NCBI GenBank assembly: GCA_029747015.1
Contig: JAKOGI010000446.1
Coordinates: forward strand, 439,001 to 503,000
Length of the DNA stretch: 64,000 bases
DNA from: Carnegiea gigantea
Taxonomy: Eukaryota > Streptophyta > Magnoliopsida > Caryophyllales > Cactaceae
Direction: 5' to 3'
A program made the translations under genes and the position numbers. The notes beneath the pieces are model-generated. The model had not been told where the DNA came from. It was given only the letters and a program-made list of their open reading frames with translations, and made no database searches. This document shows, piece after piece, positions 32,301 to 45,086 of the stretch (positions within the stretch are counted from its first letter, which is position 1; each line of letters begins with the position of its first letter).

Positions 32301-35224
32301 AGTATGCAATAATCAGAAGTATGCAATAATCAGACGAACTAGCTTGTCAAATTCATTGTGTTCTGGTGGTTTGGCTTATGCACTATTAGCCATGCCGTGA
32401 ACAGTTATTGTGATAGCTATCTGCTTAGAATCTCTGTTGGTGGGGAACCATGCTTTGCTAACCTTTCATGATCCATGAACCAGCTATTTAATTTGCTAAG
32501 TTTGTTCCTTTTTCTGATCTGATATTTTCCTTCACTTGCAATCTAGTGTTATTAGTGCAAGAGGTCTACTTGCCACTTTTGCTGAATTGCTGATATTTTA
32601 GCCCTCATTTGGTGTTGATCAAATCCTTTTTCAAGTTCTATCTTCTGTGCCTAATTGGTTTGTCACCTTCTTTTTATTGATGTTCGTTTGTTCTAAAACC
32701 TGACAGATCAGTAGGTATCTTGCTAATCCGCAATATTATTTCCAAGTGGACGATGATTATGTGAGGAACAAGCTGAAGGTTGTTCTGTTTCCTTTTCTTC
32801 ATCGGGTAAACTTTTTACATCCCCTTCTGAAGCTCTTCTAATGTAATACCCCTTTATGTTTTACCATAACTGAATGAGGATAACTTTTTACTTCCCTTTT
32901 ATGTTATAATGTATTGCCCCTTAATGCTTTTTTATTTGAATGTCCTTTTTGTTGTAGGGGCACTGGACAAGGATAACTGAACCTATGGCGGGTAGACTCT
33001 CATATAAACCCCCAATATATGATATAAATGCCCCAGATCTCTATATTCCCGTCATGGCATTTTTCTCCTACATTGTGCTTGGAGCCCTTGTCTTGGGATT
33101 GAATGGAAAGTAAGCATTTTTACAAGTTGAACAATTCTTGAATAAAATTCAATTGTCATTACACATAACCTTTATACTCTGAAAATCATGCAATCGTTAT
33201 GAGCCTGTCTCATCGAGACGCAGGTAACGTGACCTGTTTACTATGCTACATATGCTTCTTTTATGCAAAGTTTTCCTTCAATGTATTTCCCGTTTGTATC
33301 ACTTGGAAATACCCAAAAAATGGAAGCTTTCTTTTTTTAGTAGATGTCCAGAGGTTTCACTCAGCAGTATCTGAGATTCGGTTGAATCCAATGTTGTATG
33401 AGTTCGTCTGGTGACGAAGCAGGTGAGGGGTGAGGACCACAGGGTTTCCAATGTTTCTTGCTAGCTGACTACCTGCTTTGGTAAAAGGAGTGGCTTGGGC
33501 TTGCTAGTGCTTCAAACATGTTAACATTTTGAATTTTGAGTAAGGGCACACGAGAATTACCGAGTGGGGAAGGTCTTGAGTCATTCATCTATCATTTTGT
33601 GATGATGAGAAACTTTTCAAGGATCCTGGGTGCTACTTTGCAATTGTAGGATACCTTTGGATCCATGCTCGTTCTTCCTGCTTCCCGAGTCAACCAGTCC
33701 AATGAGTGAAACTTCTATTAGTAGTAAGTATGATGGGAGTTTGAGCTCTAAAAGGATGATATAAGGTAGACATGGGTATAGCCTGTTGATGGGAAAATCT
33801 TCTCTCGTTTGAAGAGGCTATATATTTGATCTCATGGCACGGCTACCACCTAGGAGATTCTTATTTGAAGAGGCTATGCCTTTGATCTTGATGCAGTAAC
33901 AATATGGGGCTGCACTAGTTATCAATTATAATATATGCAGAACTCAATTTCCTGGGTATTTGTATTTCATTTCCCTACAATTGAATGTCCTTGCCAAGTT
34001 GCCAGTTTTGCCAAACACAGTAAGCCAGTTTTTAATGGAGCATCCTCAAGCCCACAGGTTGTGGTGGCAAATGATAATCTTTAACCTTGCGTGCTTCTCT
34101 GGTGGATACACCTTTAGGATCTAGAATTATGTTAGTTATCCTGAAATGGAGAATAGTTTAGGTTGTTTGCAGTGGAAAATTTATAGCGTCTCAACTGTCT
34201 GCATTGGGAATCTGTGGAGAGTGGCCATCTTTTTACTTCTGAAGTTCCTGTCCCACCTGCTGAATCCATGGGCTTTGGTATGATGTATGATGATGTAATT
34301 GAATTTGTTGAGGAATTTTGTGTACAAGAAGAACCGTTGTATCTCCAATGAGATGGATGGAAGATACAATAGACTTGGGAGCCTTATGACTCCTTTTACA
34401 TCCCTAAAACCGTTTCTAACACAAGGCTAGAACTCATTATCCCTGGGAAACAAATGAACAAACCTAAAACCTAATGCTGATATATTTTCTAGCCATACAG
34501 CTTAACTAAGCCTCCACCGATGGGCCTTATTGGGCCCTCACTAAAGTGGTAGCGTTGGGAATCTTAGCTACTAATTATGTCTAATCAATGGCTTCATATT
34601 GGTGTCGTGGTTTGTGTGAATACCTAGAACAGTAGTAGTACTGGTTGTGAGGTGTTTGCTGATGCTTGATCAGTACTACCCTCCAAGTCGATGCAAAGGA
34701 AAATTCAATAGCTCTGTTACATTTTTTGTTGAGCAATGTTCCACGGTTGAGCAATTCCACCATGAATTCTTATTTCATCTTTATAACAGTCGACCCTCTT
34801 CTGGGACTGACATTTCCTTTCAAAAAAATTTTCCAGGTTTCAACCAGAGGTTGTAAATTGGCTGTTTGCGAAGGCATTGGTAGGCTGGTTTCTGCAAGTC
34901 ATGCTGCTGAAACTCTCACTATTCTCACTCATTAGCGGGGAGGCGCCATTCTTGGATGTTGTAGCATATGCTGGGTATGCATTCACTGGGATCTCTTTGG
35001 CAGTTCTTGGGAAGCTAATATGGGCCCCTGCATATTACATATTGTTGCCGTGGACCTGCCTTTGCATGGGAGTCTTCTTGGTGAAGACAATGAAGAGGGT
35101 TCTCTACGCGGAGGTTAGGAGCTATGACTCAAGCAAGCATCATATTCTTTTGCTCTTGATTGCCTTGGCTCAGTTTCCTTTCTTCATCTGGCTCGGAAAC
35201 ATTAGTGTTCGCTGGCTGTTCTAG
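29383..35224 (+). CDS. YIF1: YIF1-family membrane-trafficking protein (4 coding exons)
   Basis: Coding exons 29383-29547, 32707-32805, 32958-33109 and 34837-35224 give 267 residues. The protein matches the YIF1 (Yip1-interacting factor) family in order: [77 protein letters not shown], then several hydrophobic segments and the ending [13 protein letters not shown]1 partners Yip1 in ER-to-Golgi vesicle transport; it has a cytosolic N-terminal half and a multi-pass C-terminal half. A 5' UTR exon ends at 28423 (CCG/GTAAGT) and the next exon resumes at 29381, two bases before the start codon, so the leader is spliced. Coding intron 1 is about 3.2 kb because TIR elements fill it (29822-31992). All junctions are GT-AG and the frame is clean, so I take the gene as functional. 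Confidence 0.95.
29819..30128. mobile_element. Tourist-like MITE with TTA target duplication
   Basis: The element 29822-30125 (304 bases) has inverted ends CAATCTGTTTGGATTGAG and CTCAATCCAAACAATGTG and is flanked by TTA on both sides. The interior is purine-rich in the left half and pyrimidine-rich in the right (GGAAGGAAAGG and CCTTCCTTTCC types), so the whole can fold back. Confidence 0.75.
30552..31995. mobile_element. TIR element, outer, carrying a nested relative
   Basis: The ends GGTCCTGTTCTTTTCG (30555) and CGAAAAGAACAGGGCC (to 31992) are the same inverted terminus as in the 22416 and 23020 elements. The flanks are TAA and TAG, a nearly kept 3-bp duplication. Subterminal stretches are GGGAGTGGGAAGGAGT-type repeats. 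The length is 1438 bases, of which 314 are a nested element. It lies in coding intron 1 of the YIF1 gene. Confidence 0.7.
30971..31290. mobile_element. TIR element nested inside its own family
   Basis: The element 30974-31287 has ends GGCCTTGTTCTTTTCGTTGG and CCAACGAAAAGAACATGCCC and a perfect TCA duplication at both sides. The interior is degenerate CTTCAACCCACTTCAATC-type repeats, the reverse complement of the repeats in the 22-23 kb copies. Confidence 0.8.
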
Positions 35225-36162
35225 CTCTGGATCTATCCTAGCTTTTTACAACTAGTTTTTTTTTTCCCCCTTCCCCTTTTTGGGGTGGGGGGTTTGTAGG
35301 TTTACAAACTTCACGTATGTGAAAGATCATATTACTGTAAAGTCGACCACATTAGAAGGACAATCTGTCTATAATTTCTATGATATTGTAGTCTCGTTAG
35401 ATGAATAATTTTGCTCTTCATGAGAAGTTTTTGCTTGCATCTGATGAGCTGAAGTTGAATGTTTTGGCAAATTCATTCAGAAAATGCACGCTGAATTGTA
35501 ATTGGTGCTATTGCGTTGTTTGAACTTGAGAAATTTCTGGTTTTGTTTTGCAGGCTTCGTTACTGTAATTGCTCCCCTGTTTCGATTGGGTTGGTGTGTA
35601 TTTTTAGGGTTCTCAGCCAGAGATAAAACTATAATTTGGGCTGGTCCATGACCGTTTGGACTCAATTTCCTTATGCCCCAAATGCAATTGGGGGTTCCTT
35701 AGGGTTGATTGTGCTGCCAATTTCCTTACGGCCCAAATGACCGTTTGGACTCAATATTCTTATTTTCATTTTGTCACATGAGGATGAGCTTATCTGAGTC
35801 GTTGAAGGCTTCAACGCGTATTTTGTGTGCTTGTGTATTTTTTTGTTTTTGGGGCCGGGTGGGTTGCTCTTTTTCTAGAAGTTCTCTCACAGTCACAGAC
35901 AAAAAACATTGGTTCACGGGCCTATCTTTTTTATAATTTCAACTTGCTAGTGACATTTTTGGATTTTTAATTAAATGAATGGGACCACAGGTATCATAAA
36001 TATGTGATGTAAGAAGCTGACGCCTATTTTATGGAAAAAATTAGATGAAATATGGTAATGATGTTATCAATGTTTTTTAAACCTGCGTGGTCATCCAGAG
36101 TTCAGGATTGTTACATAACTTCTGGGAGGTTTTCTGAGAACCAAGGCGCCAAGAGTGCAGGC
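35225..36162. other. YIF1 3' UTR and spacer, no gene seen
   Basis: Contains the likely 3' UTR of the YIF1 gene and the upstream region of the first nuclease. The open frame continuing upstream of the nuclease start (from 36052) lacks signal-peptide character and is probably leader. Confidence 0.5.
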
Positions 36163-39100
36163 ATGGGTATATCAAGGCATTTATGGTTTGTTGGAGTTGC
36201 AGTTGTGCTTCTTCAATGGTTTCCAGGGATTGCTGGCTGGGGACAAGATGGGCATTACGCAATGTGCAAAATAGCAGAGGTAATAGTCATGCTTGCTTTT
36301 GTTATTCTCTCAAGTTTAAGCTTGTCAATCAAGGCTTTCCTTTTCAGCATTATCACGATGAGGATGGAACCTTGGCTCATTAAGCTTAATTGATCATGCT
36401 AGCTTTTTGAACTGGCGAATGGGTTGTTTGGCTTAGATTCATATTGTATTTAACAGGTTGAGGAAATGTTCTAGCCTTGACAGAGGGCCATTTTAGGTTC
36501 ATGTCATGTTTCATTGTATGTCACTTTGTTCAATAGCTAAACGCAATCGATATTGATCATGAAAATGGCAGATAGGTTTAGTTCGGGTCAAGTTAACACA
36601 TGTTTACGTTGAAATCAGGTTGCCTTATTTCAGGTCTTTATAAGTCTGTTAGCGTGCTACTTAGAAGAGTTCAGCTTGATAAAATGGCTTACTGATGCAC
36701 CTATGTATGCCTGAATCCTGACTGTTACAGCTAGTTACAGTTACATCTGTTATGATAAAAAGTCACTTACATTTGGTGCAAAAGCAATTTATGGGTAATC
36801 TATGATGGAAGACCCGTGTTTATGCCTCTTGAAAGAGAGAATAAGTGTCAAAGTTTGGAAGATACTACCCATGTAGCCCTGTATGCTTCAGGCATTTCTT
36901 TCAGAAGATGCACTGGCTGTTGTGAAAGAGCTGCTGCCAGAGTCTGCTCAAGGAGAACTAGCTGCTATGTGCTCTTGGCCTGATTGGTCTGAAGTTCGTT
37001 CTGAATACCCCTGGAGCAGGGATTTGCACTTTTCTGATACCCCTGATTTCGCCTGCAACTACGACTACTGCAGTACGTAGCTAACAACTAACAGCTGATT
37101 CCCTACTCTCGGTGGAACTACTGCCTCCTACTCAAAATTTTAAATCTAGCCTGTTCATAGGTACTTGACCCCACCACCTGACCGGAACCAACCCAACCCA
37201 AGATTTTCGAGTTGAGTCCAGAGCCTAGGTTAGGCTTTCAAACTCTTCAAGTGGCTGAAATTATCCCCACATTTATGAATGCCTGGATATATATAATCTG
37301 AAAAGGGAACCTGGGTACCTGTCTCCCTGGTGATCCAACCTTGGAAAGTGGGTACCTAATTATCTGATTGTGGATTGAAGAAAATTTCGGATTGGATATC
37401 TGAACTGTGAATATCTCTACTGAATTTGCAATTCTCATATGTGACAGCCTGAGGGAGTCTTTTTCTTAACAATGCCCAATTAATCCTGACTTGTAGTCTC
37501 CTATTCTGTGACGTTAACACTGTCATTCCTAATTTTGAATCCTCTTCTTCATTTACAACAACTCAGGGGATTGCCATGATACTGCTGGACTTAAAAACAG
37601 ATGTGTGGCCGGAGCAATTTACAATTACACAGTGCAAGTAGCTTCAGCTTGTCGTAACCCCACTTCTGAAACCAGATGTAAGGATCACAATCTTTTTTTT
37701 CCCTCTTTGTTAAACTACAGAAATTGACTGATTGACGTACTGATCACAGATAACTTGACTGAGGCGCTTATGTTTCTGTTGCATTTTAGTGGAGATGTTC
37801 ATCAGGTTTGCTTGTTTTTCTTTTCTCGGAAATTGATTCTTCTGTTCACCAGTCTGCTTTTTAACAAAGACTTGGTAACGTTTGACTTGCTTATTGGTAT
37901 ACAGCGCCTGCATTGCGGTTTCAATGGAGATCTCGGAGGGAACAGGATTAATGTTACTTGGTACAGCAAGGAAATTAAGTTGCACCGTGTAAATCCTCTT
38001 AACCTGAGATTATCCCAACACCTTCGCCATATGTAGGTGATTCATATCTCCAATCTTGAGCTCTGAATTTGCCTCTTGCTTTTCAATCTGAATGTGTCCG
38101 CTTGCAGGTATGGGATACGGCAATAATTGACAGTGCCTTGGATACATTTTATGGTTCAAATATCAGCGCATTTATGGAAGCTATTCAGAATAATGTCACG
38201 GTACCTTTCTCCTCTTTCTTTGATTCTAAGTATGTTTCACCTTATTACCTGTGAACATCATGAAATATCTTCTAATTTCTACCCTTTACTACTTGTCACT
38301 AATCAACTTCTTCATGCATTAAGATTTATTGTCCTCCAAAAGCAATAGTTTGGCTCTAACGAGGTTCTAGTTTGAGTGCCAAATAAAATGCATATGCAAC
38401 TTTATTCCCCCTTAAAGTACATGCATGCAATTTTAGACTGGATAACCATACTCTTATGCACTATAACAAGCTATTGGATACATTGTGCTGGTAACATGCA
38501 AGGTTGTGTACATCCTAAACTTTTCGAAATATGCATGAACAAGTTTATATCAAATGCCTTTTGACCTCACAAATCTGTTCAGGAAAATTGGTCTAATTAT
38601 CGCACGTCATGGGGAACATGTGAATCTAACCAGACAGTTTGCACCAATCTGTTAGTTTACTCGCTGTGTCCCCCCCCCCCTCCCTTTCCAGAAAGATGTA
38701 GAATATGAACATAATGTTAGAGGAAGCATGAACCTCTTTGTAAGAATGAACTCATGAACCTGCTACATTTGATCAACATATTCTATCAGACATGTTTGAG
38801 TAATGGGCTTAATGGCAGAACATAGGGTTTCATTTTGCAGGTATGCATCTGAGAGTATTAGCCTAGTGTGCAAGTATGCATACAAAAATGCCACACCAGG
38901 AAGCATACTAGAAGGTAATTCCTGGCAAAGTAGATGAACTTGACAACATAGGCGGAGCCATGTTGGGGCAAGGGGGTCAATTGACCCCCCAGCTTTTTGG
39001 GGAAAAAAAATTAAATGTGGGATATTTTTGTGGATAAGAAAAATAGATATATGTTAATTAGTTCATAAGTGCACATCATAGGAGTACACAGCAGGGTGGT

Positions 39101-39724
39101 GGTTGCCCCTTGCTTTGGGTGGGAGGTCCCTGGTTTGATTCTTTGTTCCGCCTTTTCTGTTTTTTTTTTTTTTGGGAAGTGCCTTTTGATTTTCCCAATC
39201 TCGCCCCCCTTGCTTAGAATCCTGGCTCCGCTAGTACTTGACAATAATTAGTCCTGCCTTGGGTGAAACTCTCTTACCTACACGTATTTGAGATGAAAAT
39301 TTCTGCACATTGCTCAACTTATGCATATGAATGGTCTTGCTACTGCAAAAAATGAAAAGAGTAAACCCCCTACGATCATTAATCCTATCTATTGCCCTAA
39401 AATCGAACCAGTGGATATAAGGCTACCCATTTCGAACTAAAACTAACATTCAAACTTGAGGATCCAATTTTTAGTCGATGTACATATCAAAATTTTTGTC
39501 GATCATTTCTCAAACTCTATCTATTACCTAACAAAGTGAATCAACACTTTGCTTTTATGTTTGTGACATGCATAGATGAATACTTCCTATCACGGCTACC
39601 TACTGTTGGGCAAAGGCTGGCTGAAGGTGGAGTTCGCTTGGCTGCTGCTCTGAATCGCATTTTCGAAGCCTGTGGGCTCACCTCGGATCTGTGGGGAGGA
39701 GTGAGAGGGGTAGCTTCTGCGTGA
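36163..39724 (+). CDS. S1/P1-type zinc nuclease 1 (9 exons)
   Basis: Exons 36163-36279, 36892-37072, 37567-37677, 37750-37805, 37905-37988, 38108-38200, 38583-38650, 38841-38914 and 39576-39724 give 310 residues. The family comprises secreted three-zinc enzymes cutting single-stranded nucleic acids and releasing 3'-phosphate. The signal peptide ends so that Trp26 becomes the mature N-terminus (WGQDGH), as required for zinc binding. Ligands seen: W26, H31, D88 (SDTPDF), H103 (DCHDTAG), H148 and D152 (HFSGD), H158 (LHCGF), H182 and D186 (HRVWD). The residue before LHCGF is Arg (HQRLH) where relatives and the two neighbours have Pro. Several N-glycosylation sites (NYT, NVT, NQT) fit secretion. 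It is the first of three tandem same-strand paralogues. A MITE-like element lies in intron 8. It may correspond to the ENDO2-4 branch; I cannot assign the exact orthologue. Confidence 0.92.
38938..39244. mobile_element. MITE-like element with GGCGGAGCCA ends, 9-bp direct repeat
   Basis: The inserted stretch 38947-39235 starts CATAGGCGGAGCCATG and ends CCTGGCTCCGCTAGT, so GGCGGAGCCA/TGGCTCCGC is inverted at the ends. ACTTGACAA flanks both sides (38938-38946 and 39236-39244). The interior has a B-box-like GGTTTGATTCT and a poly-T run, so a SINE-like origin is also possible. It lies in intron 8 of nuclease gene 1. Confidence 0.65.
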
Positions 39725-40843
39725 CATGCAGCTTGAGGTCTTGCTTCATGTCTTTGCCCATGTATTAGGAAACTTGCTCAAGAGTCAGGTCTCTGAGAGT
39801 TGTTATTGTATCTTAAATATCTGATAATAACTCTTATTTGATTTCCTAGAATATTGAGTACCTATTTTGTAGTAAACATCGTTTTGCTTACTTGGGGACT
39901 TTCTGGCCTATTCAATTTAATATTTAAGTAACAGCATTATCATGTATTGGAGAAAAAAAAAAAATCAAATTTATGTAATTGTCATTGTTAGCAAGTAAAC
40001 TTTATTAAAAAAACATGTACAAGGAAACTATGGAGTTCATGATGTCTAATCAACTCTTTTCTCAAGAGTTGTGCTGATGTTTGCATTATTGTAGAACAAG
40101 GGGTGTTTATGGATTTAAAATAGTCTTAATTAACTTGATAAAATCCAAGCAAACTTTGCCATATTATAAATATTAACAAAAGGTTTGGGCAAAAAGGGAA
40201 AAAGTGTCAATTAGTAGTAGAAAAAAATATAAAAACTTTTAAATTGGGTTAGATACGCTGTCAGATTAAACTTTTTTGGGAAATAGGTATCAGGGTAGAA
40301 GTTCATATAAGAAATTTTAGCCACATTATTGAAAAATATCTTTTATTTTTCCAGTGATAAAAGCTTTAAAATTGCTGTGAACATCTGACAAGTCTATATC
40401 ATATTATGGTCTTTTGTCACAATTATTGAAAAATTGTCGGTGCATAACAGAGCAAACGATGTCGTTTCTTCAGACGGGATCAGTTTAAAGTTTAATATGT
40501 TCCACTGCTTCAACCTCAAGCATTCAATGCTGATGGATACAGTCGTGGATAACTGAGCAACCCAAACTTTCCCACCATAACGCAATCCTTCTCAAAAATC
40601 GGTTGTTTATCTATGATTGGTCGACGTCGACATCAAAATCAAATTTTGTATTCTAATTTTAATGCTCAACCCAGTTCTACAACAAATTCAGTCCAAACCC
40701 AGAAAGATAAAACCTTTATCAAGTCAAATTCTGGGTGTTCTTTTTTTAATCATCTGTAAGTTTTAGGTGACCCTTTTATGTGTGTTTGATAATCATTGTC
40801 TTTGGAGTGTTAATTTTCTTTTTCTTTGTAGGTGAGTGTAGAC
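39725..40843. other. Spacer between nuclease genes 1 and 2
   Basis: 3' UTR and promoter DNA. A possible 5' UTR splice acceptor (TTTGTAG) stands 13 bases before the next start codon. No other gene seen. Confidence 0.5.
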
Positions 40844-43800
40844 ATGGACTTGTCCAAGCTACCATGGTTTCTTGGTGTTGCAGTTGTTCTTCTTCAATTG
40901 AGTCCTGGAATTGTTGGTTGGGGACAACATGGGCATTATGTGATATGTAAAATAGCTGAGGTGAGAGTAATTCTTTCATGTTTTTCAAGCCTGGAAATTT
41001 GATTGAATTGGTGAATTTGATTCATTACTGCACTTTAAAAAAAGGTGTGCTTTGTGTGGGCTTGAATTGGGTTTGCTTCAAATTAGGGTAATGAGGGGCG
41101 GAAGAATCGTGAATCGTTCTAACCATAAATTATTTCAGCTGATGGAGAACAACGTATATGTTTTTGGCCTGGATTGGTTTCAGGTCATTTTGGGTTTGGG
41201 TGATTTGTGTTTTTGAAGTCAGTTTGTTCAATAAGCTTGTCAGAAAGTGCAATCAATATTAATGCTTTCTAACCAGCAATTGCTTTGTAATGGAGAAGAA
41301 CATGTGTACAACCTGGTTAAAGTCTTGATTGCTTTGGTTTGTTGTGTGTCAATCGAGTTAGCTAATTAGTCAACCAAGCTTTTTTACATTTGCATGATCG
41401 TATTTAGGATTGAACCATACTTGTTTGACTCCACCAGCCGTGCTAGCAGGATGACTTGTTTCGGGGTTGCTCAACTTGGGTTGACTGTGAGTTTGTGATT
41501 GAATATTGAGTTGGGCCAGAATCGGGCCATTTCATGTTTCAGTCATGTTTGCTTATATTTTTAGTTTGTTCAATGACTTTCCAGTGATATGCATTATACA
41601 ATGAACACTGCTGATAAGGCAAATTTTTAGTTGGTCTGTCTTGGTTTGGTCAAGTCAGGTTTGCTTGGGAGGCGGGTTGCCTTGTTTTCAGTCTATGTCG
41701 GGTCATCTCTCGGCTGCATAATTCCGGTCACTAGAGTAAGGACAGTTTTGGCAAATCCACTGACATGCCTTGGTGACAAGTACAGCGTGAGGAGATGGGT
41801 TTCTTTATGTATGCCTGACTGTTATAATTGCTGTCACATTTGAATTGAAAAAGTTCCCTGGGTTTACACTTCCCTCGTTGCTCTTTTTTCCTTTTTTTCT
41901 CCTGGCTTTACACCTCTCCGGAAGGAGAGATCTGTGTCCATTATTAATGTATATTTTGTGACACATTAACCTGACATACTTCAGGGATATCTTTCTAAAG
42001 ATGCCTGGACTGTTGTGAAAGAACTGCTACCAGAGTCTGCGGAAGGGGAACTAGCTGCTGTCTGCTCGTGGGCTGATCTATTTCAAGTTCGTTCCCATTA
42101 TCACTGGAGCCGCGATTTGCATTTTGTTGATACCCTAGATTTTAAGTGCAACTACGATTACTGCAGTAAGTGAATTGTGGATTTCCCAGCTGTCAGCTGG
42201 CACACTCCCCTCATACTCAATTCAAATCATAATTTTTGGCATGTCTATAATACAAACCTGATAAGATATGCATCCTAAATAAAGCTGCATTGACTTTCAT
42301 CATGAATTTGCTTTATAATGTTTGTTTCCTGCTCAACTTGGCTTGTCCTGAGTCGATTCCTGTTTCTAAATTTTGGAACTTTCAAATAACATTCCGTAGG
42401 GGACTGCCATGACTCTGCTGGACATATGAACAGATGTGTGACGGGAGCAATTTACAACTACACATTGCAGCTAAAATCAGCTTGTCGTAGCCCTTCGTCT
42501 GAAATGAGATGTACGAAGTACCATTATGTCTTCTTTCTTCACTCTCTCTTTAAGTAGGTTATGGAAACTGATGACCTACTTCTTGCAGATAACTTGACCG
42601 AGGCTCTCATGTTCCTGGCACACTTTGTTGGTGATGTTCATCAGGTTAGTGCTTCTTTTTGGTGGCTTTCATGTCTACAGTAGCAGAGACCTTTCCAACC
42701 CTGAGCTTGCCTTCTCTGAAGATCTCCTATTCAACTAAAGGGTTGATGCTGTATGGATCTAATTTTCTTCTGGAACAAATTCTGCTTATATGGTAGATGG
42801 TTGTTGAGTTATTTCTTTCCTTTTTCTTGGAGCTAAATAATTGTCGACCACTTTGTCTCTGAAGCATGCAACTAATTTGGCTCCCTCTGTCTACAGCCTC
42901 TGCATTGCGGTTTCAGAGGAGATCTGGGTGGAAACAAGATACAGCTTCATTGGTACCACAGGAAGGCTAACTTGCACCATGTATATCACTCTTGCTTCCT
43001 CTAGAAATTTTCAAGTTTCTGTGCATCTGGTTGGTTCCCATATGCTTTCTTATCTTTTTCATTCATGGATGAATAGCAAGGAACGACTTTATGGCATAAG
43101 GAGATCTCCAAAGACAAACATCTCCACAACTAAACAAGAGATGGATGAATGTCAATGAACTTCTTCAAACCGTGTTTAACTATATGAACCTATGAGACTA
43201 TAGTATAGTGCCAAAGAGATACTTCTGCAAATAAAGTTGATTACGTAAAATTTTGATTTCTTGTCTTGATTTCATTAATTTTGTGTACTTAATCTGCAAT
43301 ACCTTCTTTCTGAATTTGAGGGAGCATCTCCAAACTGTATCTGGTTGCTTGCAGGTATGGGATACAGCAATCATTGACACTGCCTTGGATAGATTCTATG
43401 ATTCAGATCTGAGCAACATGATTGAAACTCTTCAAAAAAATATTACGGTAAGCTTGTTTTTCTGCAAAGCCTTCTTTATATGATCATAAAACTAAAAATC
43501 TGCCAGTCAACTCTCTGCCACTAACTTTTGGGCAAGGTTGGGGTATGATTGTTCAAATGGAGTAGTTGTAATCTAACAACATTCTGGCATGGGTGCCAAA
43601 TGCTCTTGGGCAAAATGCATAAGCACGAAAGAATGCCTTAGGATTCTATCCTCTTTCCTTACTACCAACACTTCCATACCTTTTAATGTTTGGTCTGTGT
43701 CAAAAATGGACTCTCTGTAGTGCTTGTTTGAAGTAAGATTGTGTACATTTTGATGTTGCCAGATGGCAGCAAGCCCACTCTGGCTGTTATTGGTGCTGTT

Positions 43801-45086
43801 GCTGCATATGGCTGTGTTGCTCAGTCTTTCATGTTTCTACTGTGTTCAGGAAAATTGGTCTAATTCTCTTGCTTCATGGGAAACATGTGAATCAAACCAC
43901 ACAGTTTGTCCTAATCCGTAAGTCTACTTGCTCCAGAATCCCCCCCCCCCCCAAAAAAAAAAAACCGGGGAAAAAAGGTCCCCTGGGACGAGCTGGCCTT
44001 AGGCACTGTTGTTTTCGAATAAATTAGCATGCATTCCAGAAATTAATCAGATGGAATCATGAATCTCACTGTAAAGCTCTTGTAGATGATCTTCAAGTCC
44101 ATCAGTAGAAAATCCTAATCATATCTGGGTGCAAAGTCTGACAAAGATGCATGTCAAGGTGTCAAACTTCCTGTTATTTGAAAATTTTGAATTTTCCTGG
44201 CTAGTCCAAAATGAACTGTCAATTGTGCATGACTGTGTCTGAGTGTCAGGTATTATTCTATATGGAATTGGGTGCTTGGGTTGAAATGAAGGGGATGTAG
44301 AAGCAGCATGCCTTTTATGCAATATAAAAGATACAAGGGAAAGCGATCATAATATGGTCCTTTGTTAGGCAACGTGGAATTGGAGCCGCTTTATAGATGC
44401 TTAGTCAAGTTAATCTGCATTTTGCTTTTGGAATGTGTCCTTTCATCTTATGTTTTTGCAATATGATGAAATTGACAAAAACCTGTGGTACAAATGGAAT
44501 ATTTAGCAGTCATTTCTTGCGCTCAAAATGGACATGCTGATTAACGGCAAAGAATATGGTTTAATTTTGCAGGTATGCATCGGAGAGCATCAGCCTGGCT
44601 TGTAAATACGCATACAAAAATGCCACGCCAGGGAGCACCTTGGGAGGTAATTCTCAGAAAAATACGTAAACCCAAGAACCATTATTCCTTGGAACTTAAA
44701 TCTTGTTGTGGCATGCAATACTGGATCCAATATTGACTGCCGTTCTACCAATGCTCATAAGATCTACAGCACAGATTCAGACTAACATCCGAACTTTAAC
44801 CTGATTTCTGGTTGATCTATAAAGATGACATCTAGCAACCAGAGGGCTGTGTCCTAAAGTAGCATCATGTCGCTTGATCAATTTCAATTCCCTTGCCTAA
44901 ATCCGATTTGCCTCTTGTTTGTTTGTGACATATATAGATGACTACTTCCTGTCTCGGCTACCTATTGTTGAGCAAAGGCTGGCTCAAAGTGGAGTTCGCT
45001 TGGCTGCTACCCTGAACCGTATTTTTGATTCCTGTGGGTTGATCTCGGATTCATGGGAAGGAGAGAAAGGAATAGCATCTGCATGA
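40844..45086 (+). CDS. S1/P1-type zinc nuclease 2 (9 exons)
   Basis: Exons 40844-40960, 41985-42165, 42400-42510, 42589-42644, 42897-42980, 43355-43447, 43850-43917, 44573-44646 and 44938-45086 give 310 residues, with every exon the same length as in nuclease 1. The signal peptide is followed by WGQHGH, with Trp26 as predicted mature N-terminus. Zinc ligands: W26, H31, D88, H103 (DCHDSAG), H148 and D152 (HFVGD), H158 (PLHCGF), H182 and D186 (HHVWD). One oddity is DTLDF where the family usually has DTPDF; the Asp ligand is kept. The gene is clearly a tandem duplicate of nuclease 1, and there is no frame damage. Like its neighbours it should act in the secretory pathway, vacuole or wall during nucleic-acid breakdown; expression is not shown by the sequence. 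Confidence 0.92.

Noticed and set aside
36052..36162. N-terminal extension of nuclease 1
   Set aside because: It would put 37 residues before a normal signal peptide; the start at 36163 matches nuclease 2.
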